NCBI GenBank assembly: GCA_003439945.1
Contig: QVRM01005248.1
Location: 124,001 to 188,000 of the forward strand
Source: Dermanyssus gallinae
Taxonomy: Eukaryota > Arthropoda > Arachnida > Mesostigmata > Dermanyssidae
DNA: 64,000 nt
Direction: 5' to 3'
Shown: piece by piece, positions 1 to 10,758 of the stretch
How the letters are laid out: each line of letters starts with the position of its first letter
How positions within the stretch are numbered: the first letter of the stretch is position 1
Notes under the pieces: generated by a model
Told to the model about the DNA's origin: nothing
Database searches by the model: none
Seen by the model: the letters and a program-made list of their open reading frames with translations, nothing else
Made by a program: the position numbers and the translations under genes

Positions 1-313
1 ACTACGAACTTCACTTGTTGTAGAACGTCTGTATGACGTCGTACAGCCAGATTTACCGTGGGAGCAACATGAGAGAGCGTTCTTAAGAGGCACGATCCGA
101 AAGGGCGATCTATACGGTCTACTCGTACGTTCGACGGCTATTGCCTTCTATGCTGGAACCGCCGAGAAGAAAATGAAATTACATATGCCGCCTTCATCAA
201 CTGCGTTAGAAACAAGGAACTCTTTGGACTTTGAACCAGATTTTCTATAGAGAAAACTATGTATAATTTGAAACGCAGCATGCGCGTGAAGTAACTGCTA
301 TCAAGAACGGGCG

Positions 314-523
314 TTGTTAAGTCAGCAGGCCGGAGAAATGGCGTCGCTGAGAGCGACTCTGCAGGTCCGCTCCGCTTCCTACCGTTTGCATATAGCTGGC
401 TTGACGGACGGCCTCAGAAATGTAAAAGCGCCACACGCATTTTATACCGATGATTTGGTAATTCTCACGAAGACACGACATCAAGTTGAGGTGGATCGTA
501 AGACGATTATCAGCTCATTATGA
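314..523 (+). pseudogene. Non-LTR retrotransposon reverse-transcriptase relic (YTDD motif)
   Basis: A short open frame of about 69 residues ends in FYTDDLVILT, which fits the catalytic YxDD box of reverse transcriptase followed by the usual hydrophobic strand. Upstream, LTDGLRNVK resembles the segment that normally precedes this box. No longer RT frame extends on either side, so this is at most a decayed fragment. The initiation codon is not a normal ATG start, which also argues against an independent gene. One motif is weak evidence, and a chance match cannot be excluded. Confidence 0.35.
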
Positions 524-1166
524 GGTTGTACATTAATGAACTCGTCAATCACTTTTGTTACCTAGATGTTGAAACAGTGGCGCATAGCGCTAAACATAAA
601 ATAATTAAAATTGTACCTATTGAAAGATATTTGAACTGTCTTCATGATATTGTCCTTTAATTTACAATGCCAAACCTCAAAAACCACTAGATAAAGTAAA
701 ATGTTACTTCGCAAAACGCATGTTGGTTTTGTCAATATTGGCAGTCAGTATTGGCGACGTTTGTACATGTTGCGAACGCAGAATAATAGAATGTTTATTA
801 CTGGACAAGATACCCTTCAGTGCACAGAATTAGTAATGTTCGACCATGTCGCAACATGGCGTCTAATGTGGTAACTATGCCGACGGCCCTGCAGTGATAG
901 TTGTCAATAAATTGTCATTACAGAGAACCAGATTTATACTGTATGTCGCACAACATGAAATGATTATAATCACGTTATATAGGCTTGGAAGCAAATTGTT
1001 ATAAAATCGACAAATGTATATGTAAACACAAACACGCAGAACGAACCAGAGCCCACAACTTCACTAGGATCGGTTACCAAATGGCACAAACTGGGGTTAT
1101 TCTAAGTTAAAGCTAATTCGCCCTTACAACGCTAGTCGCCATTTTAACTATGGCATTCTTGCTTGT
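524..1166. other. AT-rich intergenic stretch, nothing recognised
   Basis: No coding potential, tandem repeat or structured element stands out here. Stop codons are frequent in all frames. Confidence 0.5.
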
Positions 1167-1330
1167 GCCCGGTGGCGTGGTGGCTTAAGTCTGCGCCTCG
1201 CAACCGGAGGAGACACTAGATAGGTGCGCGGGTTCGAGCCCCACCGTTGCACATTCGTATTTATGGGGGTCCGTCTATGAAGCAATGTGAAAAACAGTTC
1301 CGTGGACTTTAAATCTTGGCTGAGCGTCAG
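1167..1330 (+). repeat. tRNA-derived SINE, copy 1
   Basis: The element begins GCCCGGTGGCGTGGTGG, which fits a Pol III A box. It carries GGTTCGAGCC, a canonical B box, about 60 bases downstream at 1231-1240. A non-tRNA body follows (CACCGTTGCACATTCGTATT, then GTCTATGAAGCAATGTGA). The same head and body recur at about 20,106 and 33,752. Three dispersed copies with internal promoter boxes define a SINE family. It does not fold as a full tRNA, so it is not a tRNA gene. Confidence 0.85.
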
Positions 1331-2518
1331 TCCAAAACCTTTAGTCCAGCAGGCTAGACTAGTTATCTGTCTCCTGATAGGGTTTGAAACAAGTGAGAGC
1401 GTAAACTTTGTTCTCTGCGACTACGCTTCGTTATCGATCTGCTACCATTACCACTGTGTGTGGTAAGTAATTGGCCACGGGCGAATGTATGCGTATCTAA
1501 TAATTGGAAATAATAATATAATAATATTACCACACCCGTGATACGTGAACTTGGGTAGTAGTACCAACAAAAAGCCAATCGCCAATTAGGTTACAGGCCA
1601 TTCGTGCCATACGTCTCATGGTATAGAGGAAGGCAGTATAGGGCAGGCAACGAACACACTTCCTGATTCGTTTCGTTCGAGCGAAACACGGTGCGACATT
1701 GAGGCCACCGAACGCCATAAAACGACGATATCCCGCCGAGCGTTTTGCAGTCTGCAGCGGGACGGCGACGTGTGCTTCTCGTAGAAAGCACTGGCTGCCT
1801 TGTTAAGGCAGGTGTCGGCCGTCTCCATGTCGGGCGCAGCGCGTGTCTCTGTTGACCGTCGCGTTCGACGAGATTTCGTCATCGATGCAACTGCCGCAGT
1901 ACGCCGCGCAGTTTGTGATGATTGGTGGTGGTAAGTTTAGTGACTAGACGTGCACCAGAGCAAGAGTAGTGCATGGAAATATTTAGTTTGATTCATTCTG
2001 AATGATTCGTTTTTTCTATTCTACGAAATGTATATACGAGATGCCGGCCGACACACGTGTCGTGCGCGCGAACTTTTGGGGCAAATTACGCTGTGACGCG
2101 GACGCAAAATTGGTAGTCGAGACAAAAAGATTGTGATGATCCATAACGTGTTTTTTTGTGGTGGACTCGAGAAGTAAATGTTCACTACGCGATCCCTTAT
2201 AAAAGTGGGGAGAGCATTTGCTTAGTAAAAATTAAATCTGATTTTGATTTGCAACAAGATTCCCAAATCTGTTTCCTGATTTGCAGCATAAATTTTCTGA
2301 TTTGCAGCACGATTTTTTCTGATTTGCAGCATGATTGTCGTTCAGATACCCAAAGACATCGGTTCTTTATTTCTGGACTAAGATCGCTGGAACGACCTGG
2401 ACCTCTACGAGGAGATTCGACGGTAACGCGGCAACACTTGATCGATATTTTCCCCTATGTTACTTGAACACCTAGTTTCAGCGTGTATGACCAAATGCGG
2501 GCGTGTATAGTTAATAAT
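1331..2518. other. Intergenic stretch, nothing recognised
   Basis: Contains overlapping minus-strand open frames at 1,363-1,882 without recognisable domains or start context, and a T/A-rich run at 2,230-2,340 with a repeated CTGATTTGCAGCA motif. I see no supported gene. Confidence 0.5.
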
Positions 2519-2600
2519 CTATTCTGAGCGTCGCTCAAAGAAAACCGGCGACACTCCAGTAGATGACAACCATATGACTAGCGCACTCTCATTTGGCGGT
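2519..2600 (-). repeat. Fragment of a second SINE-like family
   Basis: On the minus strand this reads GTTGTCATCTACTGGAGTGTCGCCGGTT, then TTTGAGCGACGCTCAGAATAG. It parallels the segment at 27,590-27,725, which has the same order of motifs with a better B box. The copy here is shorter and diverged. Confidence 0.45.
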
Positions 2601-2631
2601 GTCTCTGTGTTACAGTTCGTTATCGACGGCG

Positions 2632-2745
2632 AATCAATCGCTCGCTTCGCCGGAGGTAGCGATCTCTTCAATGAGACTGCGACGGCGAACTAATCGCTCG
2701 CTTCGCCGGAGAGGTAGCGATCTCTTCAATGAGACCGGGGACCCC
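2632..2745 (+). repeat. Short tandem duplication, about 55-bp unit
   Basis: Two adjacent copies share TCGCTCGCTTCGCCGGAG followed by GGTAGCGATCTCTTCAATGA. The second copy has a small GA insertion. No coding sense was seen. Confidence 0.7.
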
Positions 2746-3629
2746 AAGCTTGGTAGGCACTTAACCCCCTAACCGTGTTCCCCCTAACCGTGTTATAGGT
2801 TAGTAAGGAAATTATTTGTAACAATCTCCAATTCACTCTTAGATCGATCGGCGTGACTTTACTCCCTTGCCTTTGCCGCGAGTTCGTGTCTATGCGGCGC
2901 AGATTGTGCCTTAGAATGCCAAGAGTTGATTATTACAAAATGCTAATTTGTTTAAAACAAACAAATGCTGCATCAGTGCACTATAATTTGTTCGTAATTC
3001 CTAATACATCTACCCCTTTTTAAGTGGGGCTAGGCTAGACTAAACATAATGTTTGATTAAACGTTACATGGATTTGCTGCTTATGGAATCTTCTTGTTAA
3101 AAGGATTTTGCTGTATCGCATTGTGTCTTGTGCTACAGTGATCACGCCGGACCGACCCGACGCGCGTAAGAGGGACTTGGTGGACCACACTTCCTTCACG
3201 CAGATCTAGCGCTGCTACACAGCGTCAACAACACGGCAGAGCTTCTATATAGTCTCCCATGGCGTAAGTTAAATTGCACTACTTATCAGTATTTGCCGAT
3301 TAGGAAATATGCTGATACGTGTATGCAATTCAATTGGCCATCATGAAGCTGCGCTAATAAAAAAATTTAATAGCCCCAAATTTTCTAGCCATTGAAAATT
3401 GTCGTATTATAAATTTTCTGGCATCTCTTAGTGAAGCGATTTTTCTGCTATTAAAATTGTCGTATTTATTCCAATCTCGTGAAATGGTGATTTTATCTGC
3501 TATTAGGGCTTATAGGGTATGCATCAGTTTCGTGAGGTGGTAATGGCCGAGCGCAATACGCCAATTAAATTTGGTTGAGCGGTTGAGCGCGATATCATTG
3601 TTACCCTATTCAGATTAACAAACCTGACA
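2746..3629. other. AT-rich stretch, nothing recognised
   Basis: No gene or structured repeat recognised. A short duplicated phrase CCCCCTAACCGTGTT occurs at about 2,765-2,795, and the rest is AT-rich without long open frames. Confidence 0.5.
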
Positions 3630-3850
3630 GTTGATTTGCGTTGGCGCAGTAGTTAGGGGGTGTTTTTGTTACAGTTTTGTTGTGAGTAACATTTTGATAT
3701 ACCACCAGCATTTGCGTTGGCGCAGTAGTTAGGGGGTGTTTTTGTTACAGTTTTGTGAATAACATTTTGATATACCATCAGCAAGTCTGTGAGGGGGGCA
3801 TGTGTACGTACGATATACCACCAGCAAGTCTGTTGTAAGGGCATGTGTAC
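3630..3850 (+). repeat. Tandem duplication, about 75-bp unit
   Basis: TTTGCGTTGGCGCAGTAGTT, then AGGGGGTGTTTTTGTTACAG and AACATTTTGATATACCACC, appears twice in a row. It is followed by two copies of CCAGCAAGTCTGT plus GCATGTGTACGTAC. The minus-strand open frames over it are by-products of the repeat. Confidence 0.75.
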
Positions 3851-3924
3851 GTACAATAATAAAATTGTATTGTATTTTAGGCAAGACTATGCTCAAGCAG
3901 CGACGCGACAAATGTTGTCAGTCG

Positions 3925-4285
3925 GGGGGCGGCAGTGGCCGGCTGCCTCTGCTTGCTCGCGACGTCTGAGAGCCTCTGTAGTCCTAAAAGAGATCGGCGA
4001 ACGTATGTTTGGGCTAGAGGAGGTCTGCGTCAGCTGATGTTGAGGCGATGATGCTCAAGCAGCGACACATCACTGTCAGTTGGACAGCGCTGGCCGCCTG
4101 CCTCTGCTTGCTCGCGACGTCTTCAACCCTTCTCTGTGACCTTCCTGCCTCTGCTTGCTCGCGACGTCTTCCAACTTTTCTCTGTGGCCTTGCTTGCTCG
4201 CGACGTCTTTAACCCTTCTCTGTGGCCTTCCTGCCTCTGCTTGCTCGCGACGTCTTCAACTTTTCTCTGTGGCCTTCTCTCTCTC
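3925..4285 (+). repeat. Minisatellite of a GC-rich 24-bp core
   Basis: The core CTCTGCTTGCTCGCGACGTC recurs at about 3,949, 4,102, 4,150 and 4,237, plus a shorter form at 4,192. Repeats are spaced by TTCAACC-type and CTTCTCTGTGGCCTT segments. Open frames across it on both strands simply reflect the repeat. Confidence 0.75.
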
Positions 4286-4443
4286 TGGTGTGCCCTCGTG
4301 GAGCCATCGGAAAAAAACAACGACGAATCTTCGGTAAGCATTACGCTAAACGAATACTTCGGCTATTTAACGCGGACAGCAGTCCTATATATACTACTAA
4401 GTAATTTTTGTATAGCTAGGTCTCGGCTTTGTATCCCTCAACC

Positions 4444-5219
4444 CGACTCTTTCGAGAAGTCGAGAAGCCGACTTCTCGAGATGAGCAAAAAGGCAAAAAA
4501 ACTGCTACCTTTTGGTTAGCCACCAAGCATAATATCTTATTCCCTCAACCAACTGACTTGAGATGGTAAATGGCAAACTTTCTGCCACAAACCTAATATC
4601 ACAACGTATTCCGCCATCAAACATAATATTGTAACGAAGTTACTGTGTACGTATCATAGCGCAATTCAAATAAGTTCTAACCGACCACGTCCAACGGCTA
4701 CAGCGCCCGCGCCAGAATCTCAACGTACACAACGTTCACCGAATGATACATGTCTCAACCGAATGATAAATGTCTTAACCGAACAAGACATGTCTCAACC
4801 AGCCAGCCACCAGCCAGCCGAGAACAGCCACAGCCTTTCGCGCCGAAACCCCAACGTCCTCCGCCGTCCAAACGATCATCGGCCGACATCGGGAGAGGGT
4901 CGACCTATGATCGGCAGTCCAAGTCAAACAGTCACTTAACCTGTATTCCTATACGAAACAAACACAAACTGCTGTACATTTCGTCCGATTTGAGAGCGGG
5001 TTCTGACACCCTTTGGGGTGTCAGCACGCCGCGGTGCCTCGTGAACCAATAAATAGACTGAGCAGCATGGCTTAAAAACCATCCGTTGCTCGGCCGTGCT
5101 TTGCATTAGACCCAATGCTACGTGTCGTCATTCATCGTTCCTGAGTCCCTCGGGCTGCAGTACCCGTCCGGATGAGTCTACATCCCCAAGCTGACTTAGC
5201 GTAACACAACAACGTTACA
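4444..5219 (+). mobile_element. Putative long terminal repeat, 5' copy
   Basis: This stretch of about 775 bp is closely repeated from 5,964 onward. It starts near CTCTTTCGAGAAGTCGAGAA. Its downstream part contains a polyadenylation-like AATAAATAGACTGAGCAGC. It ends in AACGTTACA, immediately followed by TTTGGTGGAGATGCCTCG, a layout expected for an LTR 3' end next to a primer-binding site. The same ending, CGTTACA, occurs in the separate copy at 9,541-9,755. I see no TG start that settles the left boundary. LTR identity is an inference from the paired direct repeats. Confidence 0.55.
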
Positions 5220-5963
5220 TTTGGTGGAGATGCCTCGATCTCTCTCTACCACCGGACGGCGAACCAACCGAGGCGACAACGGACGATGCCAGTGAGCAAC
5301 GCTACATTTGGTGCTTCGATCTCTCTACCAACGGACGGCAAACCAACCGAAGCGACAATGGACGACGACGAAACAGCACACGGAACGCGACGAAGAGAAT
5401 CAATACTATTCCACAGACCTTGAAACAGCACACGGAACGCGACGAAGAGAATCAATACTATTCCACAGACCTAGATCCCCGTCCAGCATCTCTCTACCAA
5501 CGGACGGATCAATACTATTCCACAGACCTAGATCCCCGTCCAGTATCTCTCTACCAACGGACGGCAAACCAACCGAAGCGACAATGGACGACGACGAAAC
5601 AGCACACTGAACGCGACGAAGAGAATCAATACTATTCCACAGACCTTGAAACAGCACACGGAACGCGACGAAGAGAATCAATACTATTCCACAGACCTAG
5701 ATCCCCGTCCAGCCACGTCAATCGTTCCAGACTCACGTCCAGCCATGTCAAGCGCACGGACCGCATCAAACGACGACCGAGCACGGCCGAACCACGACCG
5801 ACCACTAACATCGACCAAACGGCGAGCGCCAGTCCACCCCCTTCCGCCAACACGACGACCACGACTTCAACAACCATGTCGACCACGACGACAGCGCCAA
5901 CGACAGCCACGACCACGACAACAATCCAGACCACGACTTCGACAACAACCATGACCGCAGTGC
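5220..5963 (+). mobile_element. Internal region of the putative non-autonomous LTR element
   Basis: The segment between the two long direct repeats is only about 745 bp and lacks gag, protease, integrase or RT motifs. Its first half is built of tandem pieces (CTCTCTACCAACGGACGG, GGAACGCGACGAAGAGAATC, CTATTCCACAGACCTAGATC) in several shuffled copies. Its second half is an open frame rich in Thr, with runs such as [16 protein letters not shown], ending at a stop just inside the second repeat. The Thr run may be only a by-product of ACA/ACG repeats. A short element without polymerase genes would depend on proteins from elsewhere. Confidence 0.45.
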
Positions 5964-6590
5964 CGACCTCTTTCGAGAAGTCGAGAAGCTGACTTCTCGA
6001 GATGAGCAAAAAGGCAAAAAAACTGCTACCTTTTGGTTAGCCAACAAGCATAATATCTTATTCCCTCAACCAACTGACTTGATGGTAAATGGCAAAAAAA
6101 TGGCTTTCTGCCACCAACCTAATATCACAACGTATTCCGCCACGAAACCTAATATGGTGTTCCACAACTTGTTCCGCCATCAAACATAATATTGTAACGA
6201 AGTTACTGTGTACGTATCATAGCGCAATTCAAATAAGTTCTAACCGACCACGTCCAACGGCTACAGCGCCCGCGCCAGAATCTCAACGTACACAACGCTC
6301 ACCGAATGATAAATGTCTCAACCGAACAAGACATGTCTCAACCAGCCAGCCACCAGCCAGCCGAGAACAGCCACAGCCTTTCGCGCCGAAACCCCAACGT
6401 CCTCCGCCGTCTAAACGATCATCGGCCGACATCTGGAGAGGGTCGACCTATGATCGGCAGTCCAAGTCAAACAGTCACTTAACCTGTATTCCTATACGAA
6501 ACAAACACAAACTGCTGTACATTTCGTCCGATTTGAGAGCGGGTTCTGACACCCTTTGGGGTGTCAGCACGCCGCGGTGCCTCGTGAACC
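5964..6590 (+). mobile_element. Putative LTR, second copy (left part)
   Basis: Repeats 4,444-5,090 with small differences, including an extra roughly 30-base segment near 6,130-6,175. It shares the palindromic head TCGAGAAGTCGAGAAG...CGACTTCTCGA and the stem-like GACACCCTTTGGGGTGTC. It runs without a break into the 130-bp tandem array. Confidence 0.55.
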
Positions 6591-8884
6591 AATAAATAGA
6601 CTGAGCAGCATGGCTTAAAAACCATCCGTTGCTCGGCCGTGCTTTGCATTAGACCCAATGCTACGTGTCGTCATTTATCGTTCCTGAGTCCCTCGGGCTG
6701 CAGTACCCGTCCGGATAACCAATAAATAGACTGAGCAGCATGGCTTAAAAACCATCCGTTGCTCGGCAGTGCTTTGCATTAGACCCAATGCTACGTGTCG
6801 TTATTTATCGTTCCTGAGTCCCTCGGGCTGCAGTACCCGTCCGGATAACCAATAAATAGACTGAGCAGCATGGCTTAAAAACCATCCGTTGCTCGGCCGT
6901 GCTTTGCATTAGACCCAATGCTACGTGTCGTCATTCATCGTTCCGGAGTCCCTCGGGCTGCAGTACCCGTCCGGATAACCAATAAATAGACTGAGCAGCA
7001 TGGCTTAAAAACCATCTGTTGCTCGGCCGTGCTTTGCATTAGACCCAATGCTACGTGTCGTCATTCATCGTTCCGGAGTCCCTCGGGCTGCAGTACCCGT
7101 CCGGATAACCAATAAATAGACTGAGCAGCATGGCTTAAAAACCATCTGTTGCTCGGCCGTGCTTTGCATTAGACCCAAAGCTACGTGTCGTCATTCATCG
7201 TTCCGGAGTCCCTCGGGCTGCAGTACCCGTCCGGATAACCAATAAATAGACTGAGCAGCATGGCTTAAAAACCATCTGTTGCTCGGCCGTGCTTTGCATT
7301 AGACCCAATGCTACGTGTCGTCATTCATCGTTCCGGAGTCCCTCGGGCTGCAGTACCCGTCCGGATAACCAATAAATAGACTGAGCAGCATGGCTTAAAA
7401 ACCATCTGTTGCTCGGCCGTGCTTTGCATTAGACCCAATGCTACGTGTCGTCATTCATCGTTCCGGAGTCCCTCGGGCTGCAGTACCCGTCCGGATAACC
7501 AATAAATAGACTGAGCAGCATGGCTTAAAAACCATCTGTTGCTCGGCCGTGCTTTGCATTAGACCCAATGCTACGTGTCGTCATTCATCGTTCCGGAGTC
7601 CCTCGGGCTGCAGTACCCGTCCGGATAACCAATAAATAGACTGAGCAGCATGGCTTAAAAACCATCCGTTGCTCGGCCGTGCTTTGCATTAGACCCAATG
7701 CTACGTGTCGTCATTCATCGTTCCTGAGTCCCTCGGGCTGCAGTACCCGTCCGGATAACCAATAAATAGACTGAGCAGCATGGCTTAAAAACCATCTGTT
7801 GCTCGGCCGTGCTTTGCATTAGACCCAATGCTACGTGTCGTCATTCATCGTTCCGGAGTCCCTCGGGCTGCAGTACCCGTCCGGATAACCAATAAATAGA
7901 CTGAGCAGCATGGCTTAAAAACCATCTGTGGCTCGGCCGTGCTTTGCATTAGACCCAATGCTACGTGTCGTCATTCATCGTTCCGGAGTCCCTCGGGCTG
8001 CAGTACCCGTCCGGATAACCAATAAATAGACTGAGCAGCATGGCTTAAAAACCATCTGTTGCTCGGCCGTGCTTTGCATTAGACCCAATGCTACGTGTCG
8101 TCATTCATCGTTCCTGAGTCCCTCGGGCTGCAGTACCCGTCCGGATAACCAATAAATAGACTGAGCAGCATGGCTTAAAAACCATCTGTTGCTCGGCCGT
8201 GCTTTGCATTAGACCCAATGCTACGTGTCGTCATTCATCGTTCCGGAGTCCCTCGGGCTGCAGTACCCGTCCGGATAACCAATAAATAGACTGAGCAGCA
8301 TGGCTTAAAAACCATCCGTTGCTCGGCCGTGCTTTGCATTAGACCCAATGCTACGTGTCGTCATTCATCGTTCCTGAGTCCCTCGGGCTGCAGTACCCGT
8401 CCGGATAACCAATAAATAGACTGAGCAGCATGGCTTAAAAACCATCTGTTGCTCGGCCGTGCTTTGCATTAGACCCAATGCTACGTGTCGTCATTCATCG
8501 TTCCGGAGTCCCTCGGGCTGCAGTACCCGTCCGGATAACCAATAAATAGACTGAGCAGCATGGCTTAAAAACCATCTGTTGCTCGGCCGTGCTTTGCATT
8601 AGACCCAATGCTACGTGTCGTCATTCATCGTTCCGGAGTCCCTCGGGCTGCAGTACCCGTCCGGATAACCAATAAATAGACTGAGCAGCATGGCTTAAAA
8701 ACCATCTGTTGCTCGGCCGTGCTTTGCATTAGACCCAATGCTACGTGTCGTCATTCATCGTTCCGGAGTCCCTCGGGCTGCAGTACCCGTCCGGATAACC
8801 AATAAATAAACTAAGCAGCATGGCTTAAAAACCATCCGTTGCTCGGCCGTGCTTTGCATTAGACCCAATGCTACGTGTCGTCAT
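6591..8884 (+). repeat. Tandem array of 18 units of 130 bp derived from the LTR
   Basis: AATAAATAGACTGAGCAGC recurs at 6591, 6721, 6851 and every 130 bases to 8801, eighteen times. The unit is the R/U5-like part of the flanking LTR (AATAAATAGA through CAGTACCCGTCCGGAT), joined head to tail at CCGGATAACC. Units are nearly identical and differ at a few diagnostic positions (CCATC[C/T]GTT, TTCC[T/G]GAGTC, TCATT[C/T]ATCG). The last unit is diverged (AATAAATAAACTAAGC) and is cut off in mid-unit at 8,884, where an unrelated repeat starts. Exact spacing and high identity indicate recent amplification or homogenisation. Confidence 0.95.
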
Positions 8885-9111
8885 CGGTAGCTTAGTCTAC
8901 CTACCATATAATATATTAGTTAGTGCTACTACCTACACGCCTACACGGCAACCTTACACTGTGTTGGCACATTGTGTCAGTGTACGGTTTGGGGCCGTGA
9001 GGTCAGGCTGTATTTTATTTGACTGCTAACGAGCAAAGTCAAGCGCGCGTATCGGGTCCCACCGTCAACCCGATACGCTCAATCTCTCGCGCCGATTTTA
9101 CCACCCAAGGA
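8885..9111 (+). repeat. Dispersed repeat A, copy 1
   Basis: About 226 bp from CGGTAGCTTAGTCTACCTACC to CTCGCGCCGAT. It is repeated at 10,759-10,985 with about 90% identity by eye. It has no open frame. It contains an internal stem-loop, GCGTATCGGG with CCCGATACGC, conserved in both copies while the loop sequence varies. It abuts the end of the 130-bp array directly. Confidence 0.85.
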
Positions 9112-9189
9112 ACTACCATCTTTTAATATCAAGATTTTAACATCCTTACTTCCACTGAAGACAAGGAAGAAGATGGACTCCCGGCGACT

Positions 9190-9239
9190 GACATGTCAAA
9201 TCTGCGATATGACATGTCATATCGCAGATTTGACATGTC
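9190..9239. repeat. Perfect 50-bp palindrome
   Basis: The 25-base left arm GACATGTCAAATCTGCGATA+TGACA is followed with no spacer by its exact reverse complement. GACATGTC itself occurs at both ends and in the centre. A further copy of CAAATCTGCGA follows at about 9,242. It can form a cruciform in DNA or a long hairpin in RNA. Confidence 0.95.
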
Positions 9240-9540
9240 TCAAATCTGCGACAGGAGTATCCTTTCAAGGTAATGCCAAAGGAACAGTGAGCTTGGGAAG
9301 GTGAGTAGAAATAAGAGTTTAGTGGGGGTGTAAGTAGTACACCAGTCATTCGCAGAACCAAAAAAAGATGGTGTAATTACTTGGATGTACTTATACTTAA
9401 ATGAAATGCGATCGTATAATCAATATGACGATCGGGGGAGCTAGAGTGCCATTAGAATGTCCGCTGTTGATCGATGATAAAAGTTCCTTCAAATTAGGGC
9501 TGTAGGCCAATCTTCAACATCTTAGGCCGTAAGGTATCGG

Positions 9541-9755
9541 CGCGAAATTGGTTCACGAGGCACGCCGCGGTGCCTCGTGAACCAATAAATAGACTGAGCA
9601 GCATGGCTTAAAAACCATCCGTTGCTCGGCCGTGCTTTGCATTAGACCCAATGCTACGTGTCGTCATTCATCGTTCCTGAGTCCCTCGGGCTGCAGTACC
9701 CGTCCGGATGAGTCTACATCCACAAGCTGACTTAGCGTAACACGACAACGTTACA
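9541..9755 (+). mobile_element. Additional partial copy of the LTR (right part)
   Basis: Contains one full 130-bp unit (AATAAATAGACTGAGCAGC to CCGTCCGGAT) plus the true LTR end GAGTCTACATCC...AACGTTACA, as at 5,170-5,219. On its left, GTTCACGAGGCAC and GTGCCTCGTGAAC form a 13-bp inverted repeat around GCCGCG. The sequence just after it, ATATGGTATCAGTC, resembles the primer-binding region of Copia-type elements more than that of the 5,220 copy. It is probably a truncated or solo LTR. Confidence 0.6.
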
Positions 9756-10497
9756 ATATGGTATCAGTCTGCCTCCGGCCGCCACAGCGGACGGTCGCAT
9801 CTTCGCTCGCTCCCGGCCAGTGTCGGTGTTGTTCGCTAACAATATCGACAAAACTGACCGGGAAAACGCACAGACCATCTCGTGCCAGCAAGGTGTCGAC
9901 CCAGTGCAACCCCACCAGCACACCGCTGCCAACAATTCGTCGAAAATTTCCACGAGTTTTGTGGAACCGTGCATTCGATACAGTGTGTCAACATCGGCGG
10001 CGAACCGACCAACGGTTGGTCGGATACTGCCGAGGAAGAAACCCAGTGTTTTGAGTGTTGTGTTGTGCGTGTGTGCAGTTAGTGCCCAATATATTAGTGT
10101 ATCATCAGATAGGCAGATCCGGCGTTTTTGGTCACCACCAAACACCAAAAATGGCTTTGTTTCTGTCTATTGCGTTTGCTAATGTATATGTATGTATCCC
10201 TAGGGGTACATGCATCTATAGCATTGTAGTCGCCGCCGCTACCGCGGCCATCTTGGATAGCCGGCCATCCGGTCGCCACGTGGCAGTGAGCGGCATCCAA
10301 GAGGGAGAGTGTTGTGGGAGAAGTTGACGTGCACTTCGTGCACTTGCACATCGACAACGTGCAGGCGCCCGCCCGGACCAACGTTCGGGTGACGTCTGCC
10401 CCACATACAGGTGCGAGATAAAGTGCAGGGCACGTAGGCTGACTTCGCGTTCGCCAGCGCGTGTGCATATGCGCCGGTCAACGCGCACGGAGTAGTG

Positions 10498-10539
<42 letters not shown>

Positions 10540-10758
10540 GTATGTATCGCTCTGTGTGGCGTGCCGACCATATGTTAACAGCTGCGAACAAGAGACCGGC
10601 CAGCGTGTAGTAACAAGGGTGGCCTGTGCTGATCGTATCTTGTAACACTCATCCCATGTGCATTATATATTGGTAAAATTAATATATTGTTGTGGTACCT
10701 GTATCTCACTAGATTTCAGGGGGGCGGCACTGGTACGTGTATTACTTGTACTATCCGC
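9756..10758. other. Possible retroelement-derived flank; no supported gene
   Basis: Moderately GC-rich sequence with several overlapping open frames of 66-138 codons on both strands and no recognised domain. Its position right after an LTR end suggests element-internal or leader sequence. A (TA)n tract sits at about 10,503-10,535. No coding call is justified. Confidence 0.4.

Noticed and set aside
1167..1330. Functional tRNA gene
   Set aside because: A and B boxes are present but the sequence does not complete a tRNA cloverleaf, and it recurs with a common non-tRNA body, as SINEs do.
5632..6009. 125-codon minus-strand Val-rich frame
   Set aside because: It is the antisense of a Thr-rich ACA/ACG repeat frame, with no independent support.
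6591..8884. CRISPR-like array of regular repeats
   Set aside because: Units are directly abutting 130-mers with no variable spacers, in a eukaryotic context and clearly derived from a neighbouring LTR.
9732..10148. 138-codon minus-strand frame and overlapping plus-strand frames
   Set aside because: They overlap each other in all frames within repeat-derived sequence and show no recognisable motif.
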